In this document: one piece after another, positions 46,140 through 54,199 of the stretch
How the letters are laid out: each line of letters opens with the position of its first letter
Position numbering within the stretch: position 1 is the stretch's first letter
Origin: Blastococcus tunisiensis
GTDB taxonomy: Bacteria > Actinomycetota > Actinomycetes > Mycobacteriales > Geodermatophilaceae
NCBI RefSeq assembly: GCF_900112815.1
Contig: NZ_FOND01000001.1
Span: 94,816-158,815, forward strand
Reading direction: 5' to 3'
DNA: 64,000 nt
Notes under the pieces: model-generated
The model's input: the letters and a program-made list of their open reading frames with translations, nothing else
Told to the model about the DNA's origin: nothing
Databases searched by the model: none
Made by a program: the position numbers and the translations under genes

Positions 46140-46319
46140 ATGATCCCGCGTTCTGCCTACCGCGCCGTCTGCCTGCTCGGGGCGGTGATCGGGCTGGGGA
46201 CGGCGATCTACTTCTTCGCCGACGGGGACGCCTTCATGGGGTGGTTCTTCGTGGCCTTCACCGCGCTGCTGTGGCCGGCCTACCTGGCCTACTCCTGGGC
46301 CGAGCGGCGACGCCGCTAG
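46140..46319 (+). CDS. Small two-TM membrane protein
   Basis: This 59-residue protein, MIPRSAYRAVCLLGAVIGLG and so on, has two hydrophobic helices (about 9-26 and 31-50) and a basic end AERRRR. No family is recognised. It lies 98 bp after menD with no clear ribosome site, so the call rests on the clean membrane pattern and a plausible ATG. Confidence 0.55.
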   Translation: MIPRSAYRAVCLLGAVIGLGTAIYFFADGDAFMGWFFVAFTALLWPAYLAYSWAERRRR

Positions 46320-46467
46320 TACCGCGACGGGCAACCTTCGCCCTGCGGGCACCCCGCAGCCAGGAGCATTGTGCGCAAGTCGGCAGCTTTCCTTCCGGGA
46401 ACTGCTGACCAGCGCACAACGTCCGGCCGCGGCCGTTCAGGGCGAACGTCGGCAGCCGGGGTACTGG

Positions 46468-47733
46468 TCAGCCCTCGAGCGCGGCCTGGAAGGCGGCGAA
46501 CTTCGACTGGGTCTCGGCCAGCTCGGCGGCCGGGTCGGAGCCGGCGACGATGCCGCAGCCGGCGAACAGGCGGGCGCTGTCCTCGCCGACCAGCTCGGCG
46601 CAGCGCAGGGCCAGGCCGAACTCGCCGTCGCCCCGGGAGTCCAGCCAGCCGACCGGCCCGGCGTAGCGGCCGCGGTCCATGCCCTCGAGCTCGGTGATGA
46701 CCGCCGCGGCGTCCGGCGTCGGGGTGCCGCACACCGCGGCCGTGGGGTGCACCGCGCCGACGAGCTCCAGCAGCCCCGCCCCGGCGCGGGCACCGCGGCG
46801 GCGCTGGGTGCCGGTGACGTCGCTGGCCAGGTGCCGGACGTTGGCGAGGGTGAGCAGCTCGGGTTCCTCGGGGGCGTGCAGCGTCGCGCAGAACGGCTCG
46901 AGCGCGCGGACCAGCGAGTCCACGGCGAGCGCGTGCTCGGACCTGTCCTTCGCCGAGCCGATCAGGGCCGCGGCCAGCCGGTCGTCGTCGGCCCCCGCCC
47001 CGCGCGGCGCGGTGCCGGCCAGCACCCGTGCGGAGAGCTGCCGCCCGGTGCGGCGCAGGAGGAGCTCCGGGGTCGCGCCGAGCAGGCCGTCGACGGCGAA
47101 CGTCCAGCAGTCGGGGAAGCGCGCGGCCAGCCGGCGCAGCAGGCGCCGGGGGTCGAGCGGGACGTCGGCGGTGACCAGCAGGTCGCGGGCCAGCACCACC
47201 TTCTGCAGCGCCCCGGCGTCGATCCGGGTCACGGCCTCGGCGACCGCGGCGCACCAGGTGGCCGGGTCGAGGGCGCCGTCGGCGTAGCGCAGCCGCAGCG
47301 CCGGGCCGTCGTCGACCGGGTCGGGGAGCCGGACGGCGCGCGGATCGGCGCCGCCCACCGTGGTCAGCCAGGCGACGCCGTCGCGCCGGCCGAGCACGAC
47401 CTCCGGGACGACGAACACCGACGTCCCGGCGGCGGGGTCGAAGGCGATGCTGGCGAACAGGACGGGACCCGAGCCCGGCACGTCCAGCTCGTCGTCGCCG
47501 TCCAGCTCCGCGGTGTAGTCGGCCCACCAGGCGGCCGCCTCCTGCAGGGCGTGCGGCCCGGTGACCTCGAGGCGGGCCGCCTCGCCCCAGCCCACCAGGC
47601 CCTCGCCGCGGCGCACCCACGACAGCGCGCCCTCGGCCGGGAGCCGGTCCAGCAGCTCGCCGGCCGCCGGGACCTGCACCGTGGTGACGGTGCGCGCGGC
47701 GGCTGCCGGAGGGGTCAGCGCAGCCGCAGTCAC
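46468..47733 (-). CDS. menF: Isochorismate synthase
   Basis: This 421-residue chorismate-utilising enzyme converts chorismate to isochorismate, the entry to menaquinone (or to siderophores). The conserved block ALQKVVLARDLLV, the LAGTAPRG motif, SAKDRSEHALAVD, VHPTAAVCGTP and CGIVAGSDPAAELAET identify the family. Lysine in ALQKVVLAR is the general base of isochorismate synthases. Being among men genes favours MenF. The GTG start is supported by TACTCT (47745-47740) 6 nt upstream. It is divergent from menG. Confidence 0.9.
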   Translation of the reverse strand: MTAAALTPPAAAARTVTTVQVPAAGELLDRLPAEGALSWVRRGEGLVGWGEAARLEVTGPHALQEAAAWWADYTAELDGDDELDVPGSGPVLFASIAFDPAAGTSVFVVPEVVLGRRDGVAWLTTVGGADPRAVRLPDPVDDGPALRLRYADGALDPATWCAAVAEAVTRIDAGALQKVVLARDLLVTADVPLDPRRLLRRLAARFPDCWTFAVDGLLGATPELLLRRTGRQLSARVLAGTAPRGAGADDDRLAAALIGSAKDRSEHALAVDSLVRALEPFCATLHAPEEPELLTLANVRHLASDVTGTQRRRGARAGAGLLELVGAVHPTAAVCGTPTPDAAAVITELEGMDRGRYAGPVGWLDSRGDGEFGLALRCAELVGEDSARLFAGCGIVAGSDPAAELAETQSKFAAFQAALEG

Positions 47734-47754
47734 CGCCCCAGAGTAGGTGAAGGA

Positions 47755-47803
47755 CCCGCTGCCCCCCGTCGCTCGCAGGCTCGCGACGGGCCCCTGCAGC
47801 GGG
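47755..47803. promoter_or_regulatory. Nested inverted repeats between divergent menF and menG
   Basis: Outer arms CCCGCTGC (47755-47762) and GCAGCGGG (47796-47803) enclose inner arms CCCGTCGC (47765-47772) and GCGACGGG (47783-47790). The element covers the predicted -35 regions of both menF and menG. It may be an operator, an extruded cruciform or a repeat-family copy. Confidence 0.55.
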
Positions 47804-47809
47804 CCGACG

Positions 47810-47815
47810 TAACCT
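47810..47815 (+). promoter_or_regulatory. -10 element of menG (leaderless)
   Basis: TAACCT lies 7 nt before the menG GTG at 47823, with no ribosome binding site between. This supports the longer menG start over the inner ATG. Confidence 0.55.
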
Positions 47816-47822
47816 TCCGACC

Positions 47823-48557
47823 GTGGGAGACCGGCGAGACGCTGCTCATAGGGACATGGCTCACGCCGCCGGCGCCCGGGCGGGACTGGACAAGCGGCCC
47901 GCCGACGTCGCCGCGATGTTCGACCGCGTCGCCCGCCGTTACGACGTCACGAACACCGTCCTCTCGGGGGGCCTCGACTCCTCCTGGCGCCGGGCGACCC
48001 GGGAGGCGCTGGGCGCCCGCCCCGGCCAGACCGTGCTCGACGTCGCGGCCGGCACGGCGGTGTCCACGGTGCAGCTCGCCGCCGGCGGGGTCACCGCGAT
48101 CGCCTGCGACTTCTCCCAGGGCATGCTCCGCGCCGGCGCCGCCCGGCCGGTGCCGAAGGTGGCCGGGGACGCCATGGCGCTGCCGCTCGCCGACGCGAGC
48201 GTCGACGGGGTCGTCATCTCCTTCGGGCTGCGCAACGTGGCCGACCCCGACGCCGCCCTCCGCGAGTTCAACCGGGTGACCCGGCCGGGCGGGACGCTGG
48301 TGGTCTGCGAGTTCTCCTCGCCCACCTGGGCCCCCTTCCGCACCGTCTACACCGAGTACCTGATGACTGCGCTGCCCCGGATCGCGCGCGCCGTGAGCAG
48401 CAACCCGGAGGCCTACGTCTACCTGGCGGAGTCGATCCGGGCCTGGCCCGGCCAGGCCGCGCTGGCCGCCCGCGTGCAGGCGGCCGGCTGGGGTGAGGTC
48501 GCCTGGCAGAACCTGACCGGCGGGATCGTCGCCCTGCACCGCGCCCGCCGGGTCTGA
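47823..48557 (+). CDS. menG: Demethylmenaquinone methyltransferase
   Basis: MenG (UbiE family) methylates demethylmenaquinone with SAM as the last ring step. The 244-residue protein has [20 protein letters not shown] at the start of the fold, the SAM motif [40 protein letters not shown] and [17 protein letters not shown]. The GTG at 47823 is chosen because TAACCT lies 7 nt upstream. It is divergent from menF. Confidence 0.94.
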   Translation: MGDRRDAAHRDMAHAAGARAGLDKRPADVAAMFDRVARRYDVTNTVLSGGLDSSWRRATREALGARPGQTVLDVAAGTAVSTVQLAAGGVTAIACDFSQGMLRAGAARPVPKVAGDAMALPLADASVDGVVISFGLRNVADPDAALREFNRVTRPGGTLVVCEFSSPTWAPFRTVYTEYLMTALPRIARAVSSNPEAYVYLAESIRAWPGQAALAARVQAAGWGEVAWQNLTGGIVALHRARRV

Positions 48558-48611
48558 GGACTTCCGGCCATCGGGGTTCCGATCCGGCGCTGCCGGTTCT
48601 AGCGTCGGTCC

Positions 48612-48752
48612 ATGACGAACCCGCCACCGCAGCCGGGTCCCTCGCCGTCGCCGACGGACCCGGTCCCGCCGCCGGTGCCCGCCCCGTACCCGGCGCCCGA
48701 TCCCGTCGACCCCACGGCGCCGCCGCCGGCCCCGACGCCGCAACCGCTCTAG
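48612..48752 (+). CDS. Proline-rich 46-residue ORF, leaderless
   Basis: An ATG 6 nt after TAGCGT (48600-48605) opens a 46-residue peptide starting MTNPPPQPGPSPSPTDPVPP, about half proline. It may be an exported or surface-exposed disordered peptide, or just an upstream ORF for the phosphoribosyltransferase 8 bp later. The good promoter is the main support; composition alone is not evidence. Confidence 0.45.
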   Translation: MTNPPPQPGPSPSPTDPVPPPVPAPYPAPDPVDPTAPPPAPTPQPL

Positions 48753-48760
48753 GGCCCGGC

Positions 48761-49420
48761 GTGGGTGACCAGCGCTTCGCGGACCGCCGTGCGGCCGGCC
48801 GGGCGCTGGGGGAGCAGCTCGTCGGCCGGCTGCCGCCCGATCCGCTCGTGCTCGGTCTCCCGCGGGGCGGGGTCGTCGTCGCGGCGGAGGTGGCCGCGGT
48901 CCTCGGCGCCCCGCTGGACGTCCTCGTCGTCCGCAAGCTCGGCCTGCCCGCCCAGCCGGAGCTGGCCATGGGCGCCATCGCCGCGGTCGGGGGCAGCATC
49001 GAGACGGTCCGGGTCGACCCCGTCCTGAGCGCCGCCGCCGTCGACGCCGGGACGTTCGACGAGGTCGGCCGGCAGGAGCTGGCCGAGCTGCGGCGCCGGG
49101 AGGCGGCCTACCGGGAGGGCCGGCCGCCGCTCGCCGTCAGCGGGCGTGCGGTCGTGCTCGTCGACGACGGCGTGGCCACCGGCGCCACCGTCCGCGCCGC
49201 CGTCTCCGCGGTGCGGGCCGGCGGGGCCACGTCGGTCACGGTCGCCGTCCCGGTCGGGTCCCCCCGCGCCTGTGCGGCGCTGGAACCACTCGTCGACGGG
49301 CTCGTCTGCCTGCTGGCGCCGCGCGGCTTCCGCGCCGTCGGCCAGGCCTACGCCGACTTCGACCAGACGACGGACGAGGAGGTCCGCGACGCCCTGCGCG
49401 GCTCCCCGGACCCGCTGTGA
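48761..49420 (+). CDS. Phosphoribosyltransferase family protein
   Basis: This 219-residue type I PRT-fold protein has VLGLPRGGVVVAAEVA, a KLGLPAQPELAMGAI hood region and the PRPP loop VVLVDDGVATGATVRAAV. Such stand-alone proteins are common in actinobacteria and their substrate is unknown; some are found beside dienelactone-hydrolase-like domains, absent here. The GTG start is 8 bp after the proline-rich ORF, so the two may share a transcript. Confidence 0.85.
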   Translation: MGDQRFADRRAAGRALGEQLVGRLPPDPLVLGLPRGGVVVAAEVAAVLGAPLDVLVVRKLGLPAQPELAMGAIAAVGGSIETVRVDPVLSAAAVDAGTFDEVGRQELAELRRREAAYREGRPPLAVSGRAVVLVDDGVATGATVRAAVSAVRAGGATSVTVAVPVGSPRACAALEPLVDGLVCLLAPRGFRAVGQAYADFDQTTDEEVRDALRGSPDPL

Positions 49421-49467
49421 CGCATCCCACCGCGCGGGGGTGCTGTCAGCTAGCTCACAGGGCGGCC

Positions 49468-49473
49468 TAGACT
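49468..49473 (+). promoter_or_regulatory. -10 element for the MenJ-like gene
   Basis: TAGACT here predicts a transcript start near 49480, giving a 5' leader of about 47 nt that holds the Rex operator and the ribosome site GGAGGAGG. Rex would bind just downstream of the start and act as a roadblock. Confidence 0.5.
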
Positions 49474-49487
49474 CGGGACGACAGACT

Positions 49488-49505
49488 TTGTGAACCAATT
49501 CACAA
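49488..49505. promoter_or_regulatory. Near-ideal Rex operator
   Basis: TTGTGAACCAATTCACAA has perfect 7-bp arms and matches the Streptomyces Rex consensus TTGTGAAN4TTCACAA without mismatch. It lies between the -10 and the start codon of the MenJ-like gene, about 1.4 kb upstream of nuoA. Together with the rex promoter site it defines a local Rex regulon. Confidence 0.9.
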
Positions 49506-49526
49506 GCTCACCGGAGGAGGCGCGCC

Positions 49527-50798
49527 GTGCCGGGCACCACGACCGCACCGCCACCCGGTGCCGACGTGGTCGTGGTCGGCGCCGGGCCCGCCGGGTCCGC
49601 CGCGGCGCGGTGGCTGGCGCAGGCGGGGCTGGACGTCGTCGTCCTGGAGAAGGCCTCCTTCCCGCGGGAGAAGGTCTGCGGCGACGGGCTGACCCCGCGC
49701 GGGGTGAAGGCGCTCGACGACCTGGGTCTGGACACCACCGGCTGGGTGCGGCACAAGGGCCTGCGGGTGCACGGCGGCGGGCAGGTCGTCGAGGTCGACT
49801 GGCCGCAGCTGTCCTCCTGGCCCGGCCACAGCCTGGTCTGCCGGCGCAGCGAGCTGGACGCCCGTCTCGCCGCGCACGCGGCGGCGGCGGGGGCGCACGT
49901 GCACACCGAGGTGACGGTCACCGAGCCGCTCCTCGACGAGGCCGGGCGGGTCGCCGGCGTCTCCTGCACGGTGGGGCCGGACAAGGAGCCGCGGCAGGTC
50001 CGCGCCCCCCTCGTGGTCTCCGCCGAGGGACTGTCCGGGCGGCTGGCGAAGTCCCTGGGGCTGGCGCGCCGCGAGGACCGGCCGCTCGGGATCGCCGTCC
50101 GGCGGTACGTGTCGAGCCCGCGCACCGACGACGCCTACCTCGACATCTCCTTCGACCTGGCGCCCGAGGGCCCGACGGCCGCGTCCATGCCCGGCTACGG
50201 CTGGATCTTCGGGATGGGCGACGGCTCCGCGAACGTCGGCTTCGGCCTGCTCGACACCCGCCGATCGGACGGCAGCGACCACCGCGAGGTCCTCCGCCGG
50301 TGGCTGGACACCTTCCCGGCGGAGGAGCAGCTCGGTGAGCAGTACGCGCTGTCGCCGCTGCGCGGTGCCGGGCTGCCCATGGCCCTGCACCGGCAGCCCG
50401 CCTACACCCGGGGCCTGCTGCTGACCGGCGATGCCGCCGGCGCGGTCAACCCGTTCAACGGCGAGGGCATCAGCTACGCCCTGGAGACGGGGCGGATGGC
50501 CGCGGAGACGGCGGCCGACGCCCTGTCCCGGCCGGCCGGCCCCGCTCGGGAGGGCGTGCTGCGCCGCTATCCCGAGCGGTTGCGCGCCGCCTACGGGCGC
50601 CACCACCGGCTCGGCCTCGGCTTCCTCGCCCTGCTCAGCCGCCCGGACGTCGTGCGCTTCACCACGGCCCACGGCCTCAAGCGGCCGGCGCTGGTGAACG
50701 CCGCGCTGCGGCTCATGGGCAACCTCGGCGACGGCCGGGACGGCGACGGCGTCGACCGCGCGATCGCCGTCCTCACCCGGCTGGTACCGGCGGCCTGA
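49527..50798 (+). CDS. Geranylgeranyl reductase family FAD enzyme (MenJ-like)
   Basis: This 423-residue flavoprotein has the dinucleotide motif VVVVGAGPAGSAAARWLA, ASFPREKVCGDGLTPRGVKAL (family signature with cysteine) and a C-terminal FAD motif LLTGDAAGAVNPFNGEGISYALE. In M. tuberculosis the homologue MenJ saturates one isoprene unit of menaquinone. Position after the men genes and before nuo supports that role. GGAGGAGG precedes the GTG. Transcription is probably controlled by Rex. Confidence 0.9.
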   Translation: MPGTTTAPPPGADVVVVGAGPAGSAAARWLAQAGLDVVVLEKASFPREKVCGDGLTPRGVKALDDLGLDTTGWVRHKGLRVHGGGQVVEVDWPQLSSWPGHSLVCRRSELDARLAAHAAAAGAHVHTEVTVTEPLLDEAGRVAGVSCTVGPDKEPRQVRAPLVVSAEGLSGRLAKSLGLARREDRPLGIAVRRYVSSPRTDDAYLDISFDLAPEGPTAASMPGYGWIFGMGDGSANVGFGLLDTRRSDGSDHREVLRRWLDTFPAEEQLGEQYALSPLRGAGLPMALHRQPAYTRGLLLTGDAAGAVNPFNGEGISYALETGRMAAETAADALSRPAGPAREGVLRRYPERLRAAYGRHHRLGLGFLALLSRPDVVRFTTAHGLKRPALVNAALRLMGNLGDGRDGDGVDRAIAVLTRLVPAA

Positions 50799-50828
50799 CA
50801 TGCGCAGATACCCACGTCTCGACACGTC

Positions 50829-50843
50829 CCGGAAGCGTTCCGG
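50829..50843. promoter_or_regulatory. Palindrome upstream of nuoA
   Basis: CCGGAAGCGTTCCGG has perfect 6-bp arms around GCG and is followed by a third half-site CCGGAACG (50850-50857). The palindrome is centred about 50 bp before the predicted nuoA transcript start. It does not match Rex; an unidentified regulator is likely. Confidence 0.55.
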
Positions 50844-50872
50844 ACCTGCCCGGAACGTGATCGTCCTCACCG

Positions 50873-50878
50873 TAGGGT
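50873..50878 (+). promoter_or_regulatory. -10 element of nuoA (leaderless)
   Basis: TAGGGT lies 7 nt before the nuoA ATG at 50886. This favours that ATG over the GTG three codons upstream, which overlaps the hexamer. Confidence 0.55.
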
Positions 50879-50885
50879 GCCACTG

Positions 50886-51248
50886 ATGCTCTCGAACTAC
50901 GTCCCGATCGTCGGGCTCTTCGCGCTGGCCGCGGCGTTCGCGCTGTTCTCGGTCACCGCCGCGCCGTTCATCGGTCCGCGGCGCTTCAACCGGGCCAAGC
51001 TCGACGCCTACGAGTGCGGGATCGAGCCGGTCGACCAGCCGCTCACCGGAGGCCGTTTCCCGGTGAAGTACTACCTGACGGCGATGCTCTTCATCGTCTT
51101 CGACATCGAGATCGTCTTCCTCTACCCCTGGGCCGTCGCCAACGACGCGCTGGGGCTGTGGGGCCTGGTCGCGATGGTCGTCTTCATCGGCACCGTCTTC
51201 CTCGCCTTCGCGTACGAGTGGCGGCGCGGGGGGCTGGAATGGGACTGA
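50886..51248 (+). CDS. nuoA: NADH-quinone oxidoreductase subunit A
   Basis: NuoA is a small membrane subunit of Complex I near the quinone entry. The 120-residue protein has three helices, the conserved loop [14 protein letters not shown] with its cysteine, and [13 protein letters not shown] in the second helix. The start ATG is preceded by TAGGGT. It begins the nuo operon. Confidence 0.95.
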   Translation: MLSNYVPIVGLFALAAAFALFSVTAAPFIGPRRFNRAKLDAYECGIEPVDQPLTGGRFPVKYYLTAMLFIVFDIEIVFLYPWAVANDALGLWGLVAMVVFIGTVFLAFAYEWRRGGLEWD

Positions 51249-51282
51249 GCGTGGGACCGAGCATGGGGCGGGCGAGCTAGTC

Positions 51283-51963
51283 ATGGGACTCGAGGAGAAG
51301 CTGCCGAGCGGCGTGCTGCTGACCAGCGTGGAGAAGTTGGTCAACTGGACCCGCAAGTCGTCGCTGTGGCCGGCCACGTTCGGCCTGGCCTGCTGCGCCA
51401 TCGAGATGATGGCCTCGGGCGCCGGCCGGTACGACCTGGCCCGCTTCGGCATGGAGGTCTTCCGGGCCTCGCCGCGGCAGGCGGACCTGATGATCGTCGC
51501 CGGCCGGGTCAGCCAGAAGATGGCGCCCGTCCTGCGGCAGATCTACGACCAGATGCCCGAGCCGCGGTGGGTGCTCGCCATGGGCGTCTGCGCCAGCTCC
51601 GGCGGCATGTTCAACAACTACGCGATCGTCCAGGGCGTCGACCACATCGTCCCGGTGGACATGTACCTGCCCGGCTGCCCGCCGCGGCCGGAGATGCTCA
51701 TGGACGCCATCCTCAAGCTGCACCACAAGATCCAGCACGAGCCCCTCGGCGCCAAGCGCGAGCGCGCGCTCGAGCGCGCCCGCGAGGAGGGCACCGCGAA
51801 GGACCTGCACCTGGAGATGCCGTCGACCGTGCGCGTCGACAAGGCGGCGCGGCGTGCCTACGAGGAGGCCGCGGCACAGGGCCGCACCGGCCAGTTCCTC
51901 ATCGAGCAGCGGGACGGCAACGCGGTGCCGTGGCCCGGCGTCGAGCGGCAGGTGCGGCGATGA
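51283..51963 (+). CDS. nuoB: NADH-quinone oxidoreductase subunit B
   Basis: NuoB holds the terminal [4Fe-4S] cluster N2 next to the quinone site. The 226-residue protein shows the ligands in [24 protein letters not shown] and [11 protein letters not shown] charged C-terminal tail (about 155-226) extends beyond the core and is common in actinobacterial NuoB. The ATG overlaps no neighbour; nuoC starts at its stop (ATGA). Confidence 0.97.
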   Translation: MGLEEKLPSGVLLTSVEKLVNWTRKSSLWPATFGLACCAIEMMASGAGRYDLARFGMEVFRASPRQADLMIVAGRVSQKMAPVLRQIYDQMPEPRWVLAMGVCASSGGMFNNYAIVQGVDHIVPVDMYLPGCPPRPEMLMDAILKLHHKIQHEPLGAKRERALERAREEGTAKDLHLEMPSTVRVDKAARRAYEEAAAQGRTGQFLIEQRDGNAVPWPGVERQVRR

Positions 51964-52697
51964 GCGGCCCGGTGGACCGCAGCGGGCAGGACCCGGCGAT
52001 CGGGGCCGACGCCCCGTCCGGCGGGTTCCGGAAGGGCGCCTTCGGGGTCACCGGCAGCGGTGACACCTCCGGCTTCGGTGGCCTGGTCCGCGTGGAGCCC
52101 GGCGGCGCGGTGGCCCTGCACTCCACCGACCGGCCCTACGGCGGCTGGTTCGACGAGGTCACCGACGCGCTGATCGAGGCCGTCGGGGAGGCGACCTACG
52201 CGGCGGCCGTGCAGCGGGTGCTGGTCGACCGCGGCGAGATCACCTACTTCGTGGCCCGCGAGCACCTGCTGACCCTGGTCCAGGCGCTGCGGGACGACGA
52301 GGCGCTGCGCTTCGAGCTGTGCAGCAGCGTCTCCGGTGTCGACTACCTCGACAGCGGCGGCCCGGCCGTCGACCCGGGACGGCCGCGCCTGCACGTCGTC
52401 TACCACCTGACCTCGATGACCTACCGCCGCCGGATCCGGCTCGAGGTCGCGGTCACGGCCGAGGACGCGCACGTCCCGTCGGTGACCGGCGTCTACCCCA
52501 CGGCGGACTGGCACGAGCGGGAGGCCTGGGACATGTTCGGGATCGTCTTCGACGGCCACCCGGCGCTGACCCGCATCCTGATGCCCGACGACTGGGACGG
52601 GCACCCGCAGCGCAAGGACTACCCGCTGGGCGGGATCCCCGTGGAGTACCACGACGCCACGATCCCGCCGCCGGACACGCGACGTGCCTACCGATGA
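51960..52697 (+). CDS. nuoC: NADH-quinone oxidoreductase subunit C
   Basis: NuoC is a peripheral arm subunit that contacts NuoD. The 245-residue protein has an N-terminal extension of about 50 residues ([17 protein letters not shown]) typical of actinobacteria, then the 30-kDa fold with [36 protein letters not shown] and [18 protein letters not shown]. The ATG overlaps the nuoB stop. Confidence 0.96.
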   Translation: MSGPVDRSGQDPAIGADAPSGGFRKGAFGVTGSGDTSGFGGLVRVEPGGAVALHSTDRPYGGWFDEVTDALIEAVGEATYAAAVQRVLVDRGEITYFVAREHLLTLVQALRDDEALRFELCSSVSGVDYLDSGGPAVDPGRPRLHVVYHLTSMTYRRRIRLEVAVTAEDAHVPSVTGVYPTADWHEREAWDMFGIVFDGHPALTRILMPDDWDGHPQRKDYPLGGIPVEYHDATIPPPDTRRAYR

Positions 52698-52721
52698 AGG
52701 GCGCCTACCCGAAGACGACGG

Positions 52722-52775
52722 GTGAGCGGGCATCGCAGGGAGCGCTGGCGACCGAGGAGCGGAACGAGTCCGGAG
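52722..52775 (+). repeat. Repeat copy R1 between nuoC and nuoD
   Basis: A GTGAGCGGGCATCGCAGG start, then an AGGAGCGGAACGAG core, aligns with the sequence after nuoD at 54117. Both contain GTGAGYGRGCATCGCAG and AGGAGCGGARCGA. The copy precedes the nuoD ribosome site. It may be a dispersed intergenic repeat. Confidence 0.55.
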
Positions 52776-52791
52776 TCGAGGAGGGGCAGGG

Positions 52792-54120
52792 ATGAGCACC
52801 ACCTACAACGAGGCCGACCCGTACGCCGGTTCCCGCGAGACCACCGAGGGCCGCGTCTACACGGTCACCGGTGGCGACTGGGACCTGACCTTCGCCGACC
52901 CGCACGGCGAGGAGCGTCTCGTCGTCAACATGGGTCCGCAGCACCCCTCGACGCACGGTGTCCTCCGGCTGGTCCTGGACCTCGAGGGCGAGACGGTGAC
53001 CAAGGCGCGGGTGGTCATCGGCTACCTGCACACCGGCATCGAGAAGAACACCGAGTACCGCACCTGGACCCAGGGCACGACCTTCGTGACGCGGATGGAC
53101 TACCTGTCCCCGCTGTTCAACGAGGCCGGCTACTGCCTGGCCGTCGAGAAGCTGCTCGGCGTCGAGGCGCCGCCGCGTGCCCAGACGATCCGCGTCCTGG
53201 TGATGGAGCTCAACCGGATCGCCTCGCACCTGGTCGCCCTGGCCACCTTCGGCATGGAGATGGGTGCCCTCACCGGCATGACCAACGGCTTCCGCGAGCG
53301 GGAGATGGTCCTCGACCTGCTCGAGGAGATCACCGGCCTGCGGATGAACCACGCCTACATCCGGCCCGGCGGGCTCGCCCAGGACCTCCCCGAGGGGGCG
53401 GTCGAGAGCATCCGCGAGTTCCTGAAGGTCTTCCCGGCGCGGGTCGCGGACTTCCACCGGCTGCTCACCGGGCAGCCGATCTGGCAGAACCGGCTCAAGG
53501 ACGCCGGCTACCTCGACCTCACCGGCTGCGTGGCGCTCGGCGTGACCGGCCCGGTGCTGCGGGCGACCGGCCTGGCCTGGGACGCCCGCAAGATCGAGCC
53601 CTACCTCGGCTACGAGACCTATGACTTCGAGGTGCCCACCGCCGACACCTGCGACGCCTGGGGCCGCTACCTGGTGCGCATGGCCGAGGTGAACGAGTCG
53701 CTGCGGCTGGTCGCCCAGGCGCTGGACCGCCTCGAGCCCGGGCCGGTCATGGTCGAGGACAAGAAGATCGCCTGGCCGGCGCAGCTGTCGCTGGGCGCCG
53801 ACGGCATGGGCAACTCCCTCGACCACGTCCGGCACATCATGGGCCAGTCGATGGAGGCGCTGATCCACCACTTCAAGCTGGTCACCGAGGGTTTCCGGGT
53901 GCCGGCCGGTCAGGTCTACGTGCCGATCGAGTCACCCCGCGGCGAGCTCGGCTACCACGTGGTCAGCGACGGCAGCACGCGGCCGTGGCGGGTCCACGTG
54001 CGCGACCCCAGCTTCGTGAACCTGCAGGCCACGGCGGCGATGAGCGAGGGCGGCATGATCGCCGACGTCATCGCGGCCATCGCGTCGATCGACCCCGTGA
54101 TGGGAGGAGTCGACAGGTGA
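52792..54120 (+). CDS. nuoD: NADH-quinone oxidoreductase subunit D
   Basis: NuoD forms the quinone cavity with NuoB. The 442-residue 49-kDa-type protein shows [20 protein letters not shown], the quinone-site His/Tyr regions ([20 protein letters not shown]), [15 protein letters not shown] and a C-terminal [15 protein letters not shown] block. A short N-terminal extension of about 40 residues precedes the fold. GGAGGGGCAGGG lies just before the ATG. Confidence 0.97.
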   Translation: MSTTYNEADPYAGSRETTEGRVYTVTGGDWDLTFADPHGEERLVVNMGPQHPSTHGVLRLVLDLEGETVTKARVVIGYLHTGIEKNTEYRTWTQGTTFVTRMDYLSPLFNEAGYCLAVEKLLGVEAPPRAQTIRVLVMELNRIASHLVALATFGMEMGALTGMTNGFREREMVLDLLEEITGLRMNHAYIRPGGLAQDLPEGAVESIREFLKVFPARVADFHRLLTGQPIWQNRLKDAGYLDLTGCVALGVTGPVLRATGLAWDARKIEPYLGYETYDFEVPTADTCDAWGRYLVRMAEVNESLRLVAQALDRLEPGPVMVEDKKIAWPAQLSLGADGMGNSLDHVRHIMGQSMEALIHHFKLVTEGFRVPAGQVYVPIESPRGELGYHVVSDGSTRPWRVHVRDPSFVNLQATAAMSEGGMIADVIAAIASIDPVMGGVDR

Positions 54121-54168
54121 GTGAGCATCGCAGCGAGGAACGAGCGAGGAGCGGAGCGAACCTGGAGC
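54117..54168 (+). repeat. Repeat copy R2 between nuoD and nuoE
   Basis: GTGAGTGAGCATCGCAGCG followed by GAGGAGCGGAGCGAACCTGG aligns with copy R1 after nuoC. It begins within the nuoD stop codon, and the rest fills the gap before the nuoE ribosome site. Confidence 0.55.
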
Positions 54169-54199
54169 CCGACCCGTTCGATTGGGGAGTGGACCGCTG

